DNA from: an uncultured Oscillospiraceae bacterium
GTDB lineage: Bacteria > Bacillota > Clostridia > Oscillospirales > Ruminococcaceae
Direction of reading: 5' to 3'
Length of the DNA stretch: 47,592 nt
Assembly: GCA_934446565.1 (NCBI GenBank)
Contig: CAKSEO010000019.1
Span: 1-47,592 of the forward strand
The position numbers and the translations under genes are program-made. The notes under the pieces are model-generated. The model did not search any database, was not told the DNA's origin, and was given only the letters and a program-made list of their open reading frames with translations. Positions 1 to 6,924 of the stretch are shown here, in pieces. Positions within the stretch are counted from its first letter, which is position 1; each line of letters opens with the position of its first letter.

Positions 1-102
1 AGCTGCGCGCCAGCGCGCAGAGTAGCCGCGCTCCGCGCGGAGGTTTCGCCTACGGCGACGAGGGCGCTGCCCTCGACTCGCAAGGGGGACTAGTCCCCCT
101 TG
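1..102. repeat. Hairpin-dense intergenic repeat, truncated by the window edge
   Basis: Five short-loop inverted repeats follow one another: CTGCGCGC/GCGCGCAG (3-20), CCGCGC/GCGCGG (26-40), TCGCC/GGCGA around TAC (46-58), GAGGGC/GCCCTC around GCT (60-74) and a 10-bp arm CAAGGGGGAC with a 2-base spacer (81-102). The stretch is much richer in GC than its surroundings and has no supported ORF. It resembles the structured repeat at 11725-11950 in style and in the AGCTGCGCGC string, but is not a copy of it. REP-like or RNA-level function is inference. The left end is outside the window. Confidence 0.6.
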
Positions 103-164
103 ACTCCCGATTGGGGGCGCCTGTTAATTTATCACTACCCGCATAAATTATAGTTTATCCACCT

Positions 165-206
165 ACCAAAAAAACAAAAACTCCCGGACCATCCGACCCG
201 GGAGTT
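165..206 (-). terminator. Intrinsic terminator of the ferredoxin gene
   Basis: An inverted repeat AACTCCCGG / CCGGGAGTT (179-187 and 198-206) is followed on the minus strand by a T-rich run (plus-strand A-rich tract 165-180). It lies 16 bases beyond the ferredoxin stop codon, as expected for a factor-independent terminator. Confidence 0.8.
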
Positions 207-221
207 CAGTTATAAAAGCAA

Positions 222-392
222 TTAAGCCTCAGAGGGAGCGCCTACAGGGCAGGTGCCAGCGCAAGCGCCGCAGCTAACGCAGGTGTCAGCGTCGATAACG
301 TACTTGCCGTCACCCTCGGAAATTGCATTTACGGGACATCCCTCAGCGCAAGCGCCACAAGCGATGCAATCGTCAGAAATTACATATGCCAT
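222..392 (-). CDS. 2[4Fe-4S] ferredoxin
   Basis: A 56-residue protein read on the minus strand. It carries two CxxCxxCxxxC motifs, CIACGACAEGCP (residues 10-21) and CVSCGACAGTCP near the C-terminus, each followed by the usual proline. This is the classic clostridial-type electron carrier with two [4Fe-4S] clusters, acting in the cytoplasm as a low-potential donor or acceptor. The start at 392 is supported by GGAGGT at 401-406. It has its own promoter (481-508) and terminator, so it is monocistronic, although it sits just downstream of ricT on the same strand. The partner enzyme cannot be told from the sequence. Confidence 0.95.
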   Translation of the reverse strand: MAYVISDDCIACGACAEGCPVNAISEGDGKYVIDADTCVSCGACAGTCPVGAPSEA

Positions 393-480
393 ATTGATTT
401 ACCTCCATATAAGTATTGTTCCGGCTACAGCCGATGAATGACGCGGCAGCGTACTCACAGCTGCCGTCTGTCTTAATTAT

Positions 481-508
481 ATTGTAACATATTTTCAGAA
501 AAAGTCAA
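481..508 (-). promoter_or_regulatory. Sigma-A-type promoter for the ferredoxin gene
   Basis: On the minus strand TTGACT (503-508), a 16-base spacer and TACAAT (481-486) precede the ferredoxin gene. The leader contains a hairpin CGGCAGC/GCTGCCG at 444-466. Confidence 0.7.
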
Positions 509-646
509 GTGCTTTCCGAAAATTTTCACATGTTTTTCGTCTGCAAAGCTAGTCGTAATGCGGGGTTAGGGGCAATTAACGTTAACCGGATTCAACTTAT
601 TTGGTTAGTCGAAACTAATACAATTTACCCAACACGATGATACAAT

Positions 647-674
647 TATCCCCGGACTAAACAGCCCGGGGATA
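647..674 (-). terminator. Terminator after ricT
   Basis: TATCCCCGG (647-655) pairs with CCGGGGATA (666-674). It begins four bases after the ricT stop codon on the minus strand. The following T-run is weak, so termination may be incomplete. Confidence 0.6.
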
Positions 675-678
675 GTCT

Positions 679-2001
679 TTATTTGTCCTCAAGTCCCTTG
701 AGTGCCTTTATTTCGTCCTTGCTTATCTGTACTCTGCCATCCTTGAGCAGCTTTACTTCTGACTTGTTGACTGCAATAGGAGCGTCAGGATTCTTGTCGA
801 GCTGCACCTTGAGAATTCCGGTGAGCAGATTTGTCTCGCAGACCCTGCCTCTGCCCTCGGCGGTTTCAACGTACGCCCCTACCTTAGGAGTTGTACGCAG
901 GAACTCTTCGTAGCAGTTCTGCTCGTACTTCAGGCAGCACATCAGCCTTCCGCATGTGCCGGAAATCTTTGTGGGATTCAGCGACAACGACTGCTCCTTT
1001 GCCATCTTGATGGACACCGGCTGGAACTCGCCAAGGAAGCTCGAACAGCAGAACGGTCTGCCGCAGATCCCAAGTCCACCCAGCATCTTCGCCTCATCAC
1101 GGACACCTATCTGCCGCAGCTCTATCCTTGTGCGATATACGGACGCAAGATCCTTTACAAGATCTCTGAAATCAACTCTGCCGTCAGATGTAAAATAAAA
1201 CAGTATCTTGCTGCCGTCGAATGTGCAGTCTACGTCTATCGGCTTCATGTCAAGCTTGTGCTGGGCTATCTTGTCCGCAAAAACCTGCATGATCTCCTTT
1301 TCCTGACGGTTCTTTTCCTCAAGCCGCTTTTCATCGGCTTCGGTAGCCTTACGGATTATGCTCTTGAGCGGAGATACTATAGTGCTTTCGGGAACATTAC
1401 GGTTGGTGAGCACTATCTCGCCGCACTCTATGCCGCGTGCTGTTTCGACTATAGCCTTATCGCCCTGCTCAAACTTCACACCCGCAGGAGCGAAATAATA
1501 AACCTTTCCGACATCCTTGAAACGAACGCCGATTATCTCAACTACTGCGTCAGGGTCGGTCGGTTTCTTTTCCCGGGGCTGTTCTGCGCGGCGCTCCTGC
1601 TTTTCCGGGCGATCATTACGCTCCGAACGTTCAGCTCGTTCAGTACGTTCCGTGCGATTCTGGCGTTCGGGTCTGTCCTGACGTGAAGGACGCTCCTGAC
1701 GGGGCTTTTCCGGACGGTCAGTACGTTCTTGCTTTTCATTATTAGGGTGATTCTGACGGTGTTCCGTCAGATTCTGAGCCAGTATGTCTACCTGTGGCTG
1801 CACAGACTGTGCGGACTTTGCAGGTTTCTGCGCCAACGTTTGAGCCGCTCCGTTTTCGGGGTGGTTCTGGCGGTGCTCTGTGAAATCCTGGAGAATGTTC
1901 ACCTTAGCAGGCTGCTGGGGCTGCTGGGATTTCGCTTCTGTATTTTCCTGCACCGGCTTGTTCTTCGGCGCTATTTTTTCAGTGAAATAATTGTTATCCA
2001 T
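679..2001 (-). CDS. ricT: PSP1-domain protein RicT (YaaT) with a long charged N-terminal extension
   Basis: A 440-residue protein. The C-terminal ~290 residues match RicT/YaaT: a PSP1 domain and the cysteine signature GICGRPFCC, then GTCGRLMCC and a later QNCYEE. In Bacillus subtilis RicT works with RicA and RicF, as a complex carrying iron-sulfur clusters, in RNase Y-dependent mRNA maturation and in sporulation and competence. The first ~150 residues are unusual: low complexity, rich in Arg/Glu/Gln/Pro, with the motif TEHRQNHP occurring twice (about residues 41 and 79) and a run of RxERxER-type units. This tail looks disordered and could bind RNA (inference). The start at 2001 has an AGGAG site. 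It is the last gene of darA-holB-ricT, and a ferredoxin gene lies just beyond. Confidence 0.9.
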   Translation of the reverse strand: MDNNYFTEKIAPKNKPVQENTEAKSQQPQQPAKVNILQDFTEHRQNHPENGAAQTLAQKPAKSAQSVQPQVDILAQNLTEHRQNHPNNEKQERTDRPEKPRQERPSRQDRPERQNRTERTERAERSERNDRPEKQERRAEQPREKKPTDPDAVVEIIGVRFKDVGKVYYFAPAGVKFEQGDKAIVETARGIECGEIVLTNRNVPESTIVSPLKSIIRKATEADEKRLEEKNRQEKEIMQVFADKIAQHKLDMKPIDVDCTFDGSKILFYFTSDGRVDFRDLVKDLASVYRTRIELRQIGVRDEAKMLGGLGICGRPFCCSSFLGEFQPVSIKMAKEQSLSLNPTKISGTCGRLMCCLKYEQNCYEEFLRTTPKVGAYVETAEGRGRVCETNLLTGILKVQLDKNPDAPIAVNKSEVKLLKDGRVQISKDEIKALKGLEDK

Positions 2002-2015
2002 TGTACTCCTATCTT

Positions 2016-2963
2016 TTATAAAAGGGCTGACGTCAGATATGCCGCGCTTAACGCAAGATTTATATTCAGCTGTCCCGCGGAATTGACGTCATATATCTTT
2101 TCAAGCATGCTGACAAGCTTTATGTCCTCATACACGCCTGCGATAAGCTTGGCTTCATTCTTACCGCAGGAAGTCAGTTCCGCACCGGCATGTACCGATA
2201 CCGCGTCACTGATTATCCCCGCGAGGTAATCAAGCACTGCTGCAAATTCCTTGCGCCCGGTCTGCTCACCGAGGGCAGTGCACAGCAGATATCCGCTCTT
2301 CTTTGCGATCCCGGTTGCAGCGTGCCTTGCGGAATCCATCAGCTTTATCTCATCGCCGCCGTTGATAACCTCCAGGCATCTCCCTATATTGCCGCTCATC
2401 ATACCGGAATATTCAAGCGCATGCTTTCTGTCAACACCGAACTGCTCGACAAGACACTCCGCACACTCTTCCACCGAACACTCAGGCATATAATACTCCG
2501 TGACCCTGGAGCGTATCGTTGTCAGCAGACCCGCCGGGCTTTCGCACAGAAAGATGAATTTTACCCAGGGCTGAGGCTCCTCGATATTTTTTAGCAGTGA
2601 GTTTTGCGCGTCAGGTCTTAACGCATCCGCATTTTCAAAAATGTAGATCTTTATATCCCCGTCGTTTGGTCTTACCGCAGTGCTGTCGCAGACCTTTTCC
2701 CGCAGCTGCTTTATATTATACGAACCGCCGCACTCTTCCAGCACATATATGATATCAGGATGATTATCCTGATCTATCTTACTGCATATCGGACAGTTAT
2801 CACATGGCGGCGCTCCGCACATGAAAAGCTTGGCGATATACTTTGCCATGGTGCGCTTTCCGCTGCCTGCCTCACCAGTCAGCAGTATAGCATGTGACAA
2901 GCGATCCTCCGCCGCAGTATCGGTCAGCAGCTCTGCCAGAGGCTCTTTTCCGTAGAGTTTCAT
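2016..2963 (-). CDS. holB: DNA polymerase III delta prime subunit
   Basis: A 315-residue clamp-loader subunit. The Walker-A loop GEAGSGKRT lies near residue 30, followed by a four-cysteine zinc module (CGAPPCDNCPIC, around residue 49), the arrangement of HolB/DnaX-type AAA+ proteins. A motif like the family SRC/arginine-finger region appears as TTIRSRVTEY. It acts in the clamp-loader complex that places the DnaN ring on DNA. Its start codon overlaps the darA stop codon by one base (TAATG), implying translational coupling. The order darA (yaaQ)-holB-ricT (yaaT) is conserved in Firmicutes near oriC, which supports all three assignments. Confidence 0.92.
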   Translation of the reverse strand: MKLYGKEPLAELLTDTAAEDRLSHAILLTGEAGSGKRTMAKYIAKLFMCGAPPCDNCPICSKIDQDNHPDIIYVLEECGGSYNIKQLREKVCDSTAVRPNDGDIKIYIFENADALRPDAQNSLLKNIEEPQPWVKFIFLCESPAGLLTTIRSRVTEYYMPECSVEECAECLVEQFGVDRKHALEYSGMMSGNIGRCLEVINGGDEIKLMDSARHAATGIAKKSGYLLCTALGEQTGRKEFAAVLDYLAGIISDAVSVHAGAELTSCGKNEAKLIAGVYEDIKLVSMLEKIYDVNSAGQLNINLALSAAYLTSALL

Positions 2964-3286
2964 TATACCTTCTCGAATCTCTCGATATTCGTCACGAATA
3001 TCGTAGCTCCGCCAACGGATACCTCAACAGGGAAGCTGGTGTAGTTGCTAAGCCCGTAGCTTGCTGAATTCGGCACGAACTGCTTGCGCTTGTGGCTGTG
3101 CTTGCTGATTATCTGTATCACATCATCGACCTTTTCATCAGCCGAGCAGATCATGAACGTGGTATTTCCCGCCATGAGGAATCCGCCGGTAGACGCGAGC
3201 TTTGTCGCCTGATATCCGCCCTGCGTCAGCGCAGAGGACACGGAATGGCTGTCATCATTGTTTACTATAGCAAAAACAAGTTTCAT
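2963..3286 (-). CDS. darA: Cyclic-di-AMP receptor DarA (PstA, YaaQ)
   Basis: A 107-residue PII-like protein of the YaaQ/DUF970 family. Family features are the N-terminal MKLVFAIVNNDD strand, the TKLASTGGFLMAGNTT segment and the C-terminal VGGATIFVTNIERFEKV. DarA/PstA is a trimeric cytosolic receptor for the second messenger c-di-AMP; its downstream target is poorly defined in all species. The start is preceded by GGAGG, and a strong promoter lies at 3323-3351. It is the first gene of the leftward operon with holB and ricT. The diadenylate cyclase is not in this window. Confidence 0.93.
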   Translation of the reverse strand: MKLVFAIVNNDDSHSVSSALTQGGYQATKLASTGGFLMAGNTTFMICSADEKVDDVIQIISKHSHKRKQFVPNSASYGLSNYTSFPVEVSVGGATIFVTNIERFEKV

Positions 3287-3322
3287 AACTGTTTTCCTCC
3301 CGGGTATATTTATACATTATCT

Positions 3323-3351
3323 ATTATACAGCATTTCCGTGAAAATTGCAA
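3323..3351 (-). promoter_or_regulatory. Sigma-A-type promoter of the darA-holB-ricT operon
   Basis: On the minus strand TTGCAA (3346-3351), a 17-base spacer and TATAAT (3323-3328). Confidence 0.8.
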
Positions 3352-3437
3352 TGTTTTTTTGAGTATCTGTATTATTTTGCTTTTATCTGCAAAAAATATG
3401 CTGTATCTTTATTTTGACCACAGAAAGGAAGCAACAA

Positions 3438-4169
3438 ATGAAGCATTCAGACCTCGCCGTCGAATCCGCGAGTATTAACGACGCAACTCCCGGCACACGC
3501 TGCGTCAGCCGCAGCATCGGCGGCGTGAAGATCACGGATATACGGCTGTCAAGCTCCGCTGCACGCTCCATATCGCGCCGACCAGGGCGCTATATCACCC
3601 TCGAGGGCGACCCGTCCGGAAACGCCCTCCCGGCGCTGTTGAAACGCGCGCTGGAGCAGCTCATTCCTCCCACCGGGACGCTTCTTGCAGCCGGGCTTGG
3701 GAATCCGGACATAACCCGCGACCGCCTTGGCGCCCTCGCCATCCGCAGGCTGTCACCACGTCAAGGCAGGCGGCATTCCCTCGCCGCAATAGAGACCGAC
3801 GTAGCGCTCCGCACAGGAATAGAGACCGCCGCGCTGGTGCGCTCAGCCGCCCGGGAAATAGGAGCCACCGCGATAATCGCAGTGGATTCGCTGTGCTGCG
3901 ATGTTCCGGAAAGACTCTACCGCACCGTCCAGATCACAGACGCGGGTATCACTCCCGGCTCCGGTGCAGCTGCTCCAAGAAAAGAACTGTCGGCGCGTAC
4001 CGCAGGCATTCCCGTTATCGCGGTCGGCGTACCATCTGCGGCGCTCCTCAGCAGCATTACTGGAAACAAAGAGCATCAGCGTTTTCTTGCCGCGCCATCT
4101 GATGAGGACATCCAGTCGCTGTTATGGGCAGACTGCATTACCACCGCGATAAGCGCCATTATCCGTTAA
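3438..4169 (+). CDS. gpr: GPR germination endopeptidase, short form
   Basis: A 243-residue protein matching the spore protease GPR, which degrades small acid-soluble DNA-binding proteins when spores germinate. Visible family blocks are DLAVES at the N-terminus, AAGLGNPDITRDRLG, RTGIETAALV, IIAVDSL and the segment TDAGITPGSG followed by GIPVIAVGVP. D95 and D150 are the likely counterparts of the two catalytic aspartates known in Bacillus GPR. Bacillus GPR has about 370 residues, so this copy is much shorter, and only three residues precede DLAVE, leaving almost no propeptide. I chose the ATG at 3438 because AGAAAGGAA lies at 3422-3430; an upstream TTG at 3414 would add eight residues. The gene is more GC-rich than its neighbours. 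Confidence 0.88.
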   Translation: MKHSDLAVESASINDATPGTRCVSRSIGGVKITDIRLSSSAARSISRRPGRYITLEGDPSGNALPALLKRALEQLIPPTGTLLAAGLGNPDITRDRLGALAIRRLSPRQGRRHSLAAIETDVALRTGIETAALVRSAAREIGATAIIAVDSLCCDVPERLYRTVQITDAGITPGSGAAAPRKELSARTAGIPVIAVGVPSAALLSSITGNKEHQRFLAAPSDEDIQSLLWADCITTAISAIIR

Positions 4170-4225
4170 TTATCGGATTAATACTTTGAAATTTTCATTT
4201 TCAGGAAACTGCTGCAAAAAATTAC

Positions 4226-4254
4226 TTGATTTTTCCCCAAAAGTTTTATATAAT
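4226..4254 (+). promoter_or_regulatory. Sigma-A-type promoter of the lipoprotein gene
   Basis: TTGATT (4226-4231), a 17-base spacer and TATAAT (4249-4254), about 36 bases before the start codon. Confidence 0.8.
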
Positions 4255-4290
4255 GTATAGCAGACATATATCAAAGAAAGGAGAGATACC

Positions 4291-5115
4291 GTGAAGCCGT
4301 CCAGAACATTATCATTTGTTGCAGCATTAACTCTGCTTACCGGTATTTCCACCGGCTGCGCGCTCGAAAACGCCGACTCTTCGTCATATACTGCTACTTC
4401 GGCCACAGAGCCACCTGTAACTACAGTCACAGAGGCCACTAAGCTAACAACAACTATGCCTTCCGAGCCCCTAGCCCCGGATGACGTCATCCCTGCGGCA
4501 GTACAGTCCCCAAGGATAGAGGGCAGCCGCCTTTCATACTCCATAATGAACGTATATTCAGGTGGGGAATATTTCACCGTTGAGATATCCTGCATCAAGC
4601 TGCCTGAGACCACGGAAGCTCCCGAGCTTGAAACTACATATATAAACGGCGCGCTTTACGGAGATTTCAGGCTCGACCTCCTTAAACAGGGAAATCTTAT
4701 CGACACGCTGAAGATAAACGTCCCGCGGGACGACCGTTTTCTTATTTTTGAGAGCGTATTGCAGGATCTTTCCTATGGCTGCGAACTTATCTCAAATATG
4801 AGGGATTTTAACGCCACGGAATACCCCGACCTGATACAACTCGATTTCCACATGATAAACGAAGCGGAGGTACCTCAGTACGCGAGATATTTCGCAGTAT
4901 CCGGCGGAAAACTGACAGAAGTAGCGGTATACGAAAACGGCGATGAGGTCGCTCCCTACGGAACTCATCTGGAGCCTGAGTCCGCCGGACTGATGATACA
5001 GCGGATAGTCGCAAAGGAATACGGCGAATACACCGTCAAACAGTACGAATATACCTTTGACCCGGACGCGCTCACCATCACCCGAAAACGCGTACGCTAC
5101 ACCGGATACAACTGA
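4291..5115 (+). CDS. Putative lipoprotein of unknown function
   Basis: A 274-residue protein starting with GTG, preceded by AAAGGAGAG. The N-terminus is a lipoprotein signal: a basic start, a hydrophobic stretch and a lipobox-like STGC with the acceptor cysteine at residue 23. A Ser/Thr/Pro-rich linker follows (about residues 30-70), typical of a spacer across the cell wall. The remaining ~200 residues look like a globular beta-rich domain with regular Tyr and acidic residues, which I do not recognise. It is predicted to be anchored on the outer face of the membrane. It precedes the HD hydrolase gene by 14 bases, so the two are probably one transcript. Confidence 0.75.
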   Translation: MKPSRTLSFVAALTLLTGISTGCALENADSSSYTATSATEPPVTTVTEATKLTTTMPSEPLAPDDVIPAAVQSPRIEGSRLSYSIMNVYSGGEYFTVEISCIKLPETTEAPELETTYINGALYGDFRLDLLKQGNLIDTLKINVPRDDRFLIFESVLQDLSYGCELISNMRDFNATEYPDLIQLDFHMINEAEVPQYARYFAVSGGKLTEVAVYENGDEVAPYGTHLEPESAGLMIQRIVAKEYGEYTVKQYEYTFDPDALTITRKRVRYTGYN

Positions 5116-5129
5116 CCGATGGAGGAACT

Positions 5130-5717
5130 ATGACTGACAAGGAAGAATTTATCAGCATTTTTAATGAAAACATCACCCGCGAGGGCGCAGACAAGCTGCT
5201 TGATTTTCTGGAGAACCGCAGCGATTTCTTCACGGCACCGGCAAGCACCCGCTATCACAATGCTTTCGAGGGCGGATTGCTGCGTCATTCGCTGAACGTT
5301 TATCACTGCCTTGTCGCCTATCTTGACCGAGAACGCGTTAAGAACGAATACGGACTGAACGTCTCCGCAGAGACAGCCGCGATAGTCGCACTGCTGCACG
5401 ACGTCTGCAAGGTCAATTTCTACCGCGTCGGCTGGCGAAACGTAAAGAACGAGCATACCGGTCAGTGGGAAAAACAGCCCCGGTATGAGATACACGATAC
5501 GCTTCCCTACGGACACGGCGAGAAATCCGTGTACATGGTCAGCGGTTACATACGTCTCACCCGTGACGAAGCTATGGCTATCCGCTGGCATATGGGTTTC
5601 TCCGGGATAGAAGATAAAAATACTATCGGTCAGGCGCTTGCAATGTACCCTCTGGCATTTGCACTTTCAGTCGCCGACATGGAAGCTTCCTATTTTCTTG
5701 AATCTGACAAAGAATGA
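5130..5717 (+). CDS. HD-domain phosphohydrolase
   Basis: A 195-residue cytosolic protein. The HD signature is visible: LLRHS (about residue 52), the paired LLHD (about residue 91), HGE (about residue 132) and a late aspartate in SVADMEA. Such proteins are metal-dependent phosphohydrolases acting on nucleotides or oligonucleotides; the distribution of motifs resembles the HD part of YhaM-like exonucleases, but no nucleic-acid-binding OB domain is present, so the substrate is open. The start has GGAGGAAC at good spacing. It is co-directional with the lipoprotein gene and ends at a strong terminator that borders the origin. Confidence 0.8.
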   Translation: MTDKEEFISIFNENITREGADKLLDFLENRSDFFTAPASTRYHNAFEGGLLRHSLNVYHCLVAYLDRERVKNEYGLNVSAETAAIVALLHDVCKVNFYRVGWRNVKNEHTGQWEKQPRYEIHDTLPYGHGEKSVYMVSGYIRLTRDEAMAIRWHMGFSGIEDKNTIGQALAMYPLAFALSVADMEASYFLESDKE

Positions 5718-5735
5718 CATTTAATTTTATATTCA

Positions 5736-5768
5736 GCCGCCCTGATTTTCCACCTGGGCGGCTTTTTT
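5736..5768 (+). terminator. Intrinsic terminator insulating the origin
   Basis: GCCGCCC (5736-5742) and GGGCGGC (5756-5762) form a 7-bp stem followed directly by a T-run. Confidence 0.9.
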
Positions 5769-5910
5769 ATGTTTAAAAACTAGATGCGTTTTCATCGCCT
5801 TCTTTCAACTTTCAACATGGATTTGTTGATAATATTCTTCTCAACATATAATCAACCTGATTTCAACTGAAATTTATAACAAATTCCCGATTTCAACATG
5901 TAGCTGTTTT

Positions 5911-5947
5911 ATGCCGATTTTCAACCGTTTCAACATAGTTTTCAACA
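5911..5947 (+). repeat. Direct repeat in oriC, copy 1
   Basis: The last 25 bases (5923-5947) are identical to 6196-6220 and hold two boxes, GTTTCAACA and TTTTCAACA, with starts 12 bases apart. The preceding ~12 bases are similar in both copies and, in this copy, add a third box TTTTCAACC. Confidence 0.85.
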
Positions 5948-5967
5948 GAAAATCAAGGCACATACAG

Positions 5968-5981
5968 TTTCAACGTTGAAA
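5968..5981. repeat. Palindrome of two overlapping converging boxes
   Basis: TTTCAACGTTGAAA is a perfect 14-bp palindrome. It holds a plus-strand GTTTCAACG (5967-5975) and a minus-strand TTTTCAACG (5974-5982) that overlap at the centre. Confidence 0.8.
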
Positions 5982-6182
5982 ACTGCCGTGTAAAATACGT
6001 TGAAATGACAGGGTTGATTAGTTTTCAACAATTTACGCTACATATATTTCCAAATATCCTGTCGCTGCGAATTCACCGGCTATTACTATTTGTATAATTA
6101 GGGTTAATCAACTGACTTTAAACTTAAAATTTGAAACTGTTCATTTTGATAGTTGAATACCTGCGTATACGACCTGGCTTAT

Positions 6183-6220
6183 CATGCGACTTTTTAACCG
6201 TTTCAACATAGTTTTCAACA
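6183..6220 (+). repeat. Direct repeat in oriC, copy 2
   Basis: 6196-6220 repeats 5923-5947 exactly, 273 bases downstream. The third box of copy 1 is changed to TTTTTAACC here. Confidence 0.85.
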
Positions 6221-6372
6221 ATTTTGAGGACTTTTAACCAATTATACTTTCTGTTTTTATAACATTAACATTGTTTTGTTGATAAAACAATAAAAACATG
6301 TATAAATTCATACTCACATCCAATAATCAGGTTGAAACATATTAATCAGCAGATAGGATGTGATTCTTCTAT

Positions 6373-6633
6373 ATGATCAAGGGCGTTACTAAAAGCATGA
6401 TAGAAATAATACCCGGAAATACAAATTATGAGAAAGTTATCGTGATCCTCCGCAGCAATTCAGATATCCCCGACAAAAGCGAACTCACTAAACAAATCAA
6501 GCTACTCACCAATTCAACGCCTGACTTCCTGAAACGCCAAAAACGCTCCGCAATATTGAAAATGATGGTCTCCGCAACTGTAGGCTCTCTTTTGACCGCG
6601 GCTTCATTCCTTATTATATATACGTTTGTTTAA
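6373..6633 (+). CDS. Small predicted tail-anchored membrane protein inside the origin
   Basis: An 86-residue ORF between the two upstream box clusters and dnaA. The N-terminal ~60 residues are soluble and charged; residues ~64-86 are hydrophobic and end the protein, as in a tail-anchored membrane protein. I do not recognise the family. The ribosome site is weak (ATAGGATG about 13 bases upstream); an internal ATG at 6397, preceded by AAGGG, is an alternative start. Being inside oriC and upstream of dnaA it could be a membrane link for the origin, but this is a guess. Its codon use is ordinary. Confidence 0.55.
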   Translation: MIKGVTKSMIEIIPGNTNYEKVIVILRSNSDIPDKSELTKQIKLLTNSTPDFLKRQKRSAILKMMVSATVGSLLTAASFLIIYTFV

Positions 6634-6673
6634 AATTCACATATTATCGTGAAATAATTAAGCGCTTTTTTGC

Positions 6674-6702
6674 TTGAAAAATTTCAACTTTTATGGTATT
6701 AT
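6674..6702 (+). promoter_or_regulatory. dnaA promoter with a DnaA-box-like spacer
   Basis: TTGAAA (6674-6679), a 17-base spacer and TATTAT (6697-6702). The spacer contains TTTCAACTT, close to the origin box, so DnaA could repress its own gene. The leader to dnaA is about 215 bases and has no clear hairpin regulator. Confidence 0.7.
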
Positions 6703-6761
6703 TAAATATGGACATCTTTTGACACAATTTAATTTTGATATCTAACTATATATCGTGAACG

Positions 6762-6770
6762 TTTTCAACA
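6762..6770 (+). promoter_or_regulatory. Exact TTTTCAACA box in the dnaA leader
   Basis: A perfect copy of the origin 9-mer lies about 60 bases after the dnaA -10 element. It may serve as part of oriC or in autoregulation. Confidence 0.7.
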
Positions 6771-6924
6771 GACTGTATTATTCTTGGCTGTTTATAACGC
6801 ACACTGACATTTACCTGCCGACTTCCTGTCTTACCAGATTACCAACTTTCAAGTTTATCGGCTTGTAAACTCGCTCGCTCTCTAAAACGTTAAACGCTGA
6901 CTTTCTAATGGAATGGTGACTATC

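Larger units (their letters stand above)
5795..6345 (+). other. oriC: oriC, upstream half: cluster of non-canonical DnaA boxes
   Basis: A gene-free, AT-rich stretch dense in TTTTCAACA-type 9-mers. Exact copies start at 5939, 6022 and 6212. One-mismatch copies include CTTTCAACA (5809), ATTTCAACA (5890), TTTTCAACC (5918), GTTTCAACA (5927, 6200), and a minus-strand TTTTCAACG (5974-5982). The usual TTATCCACA is absent. TTTTCAACA agrees with it at seven of nine positions. The place, directly upstream of dnaA, and the clustering match the upstream half of the Bacillus-type bipartite origin. That these are DnaA boxes is inference from position, density and motif similarity. Confidence 0.82.

Noticed and set aside
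153..162. TTTATCCACC as a canonical DnaA box
   Set aside because: A single near-match far from the origin clusters; expected by chance.
3360..3420. Sigma-G promoter for gpr
   Set aside because: Sporulation-type hexamers could not be placed with proper spacing by eye.
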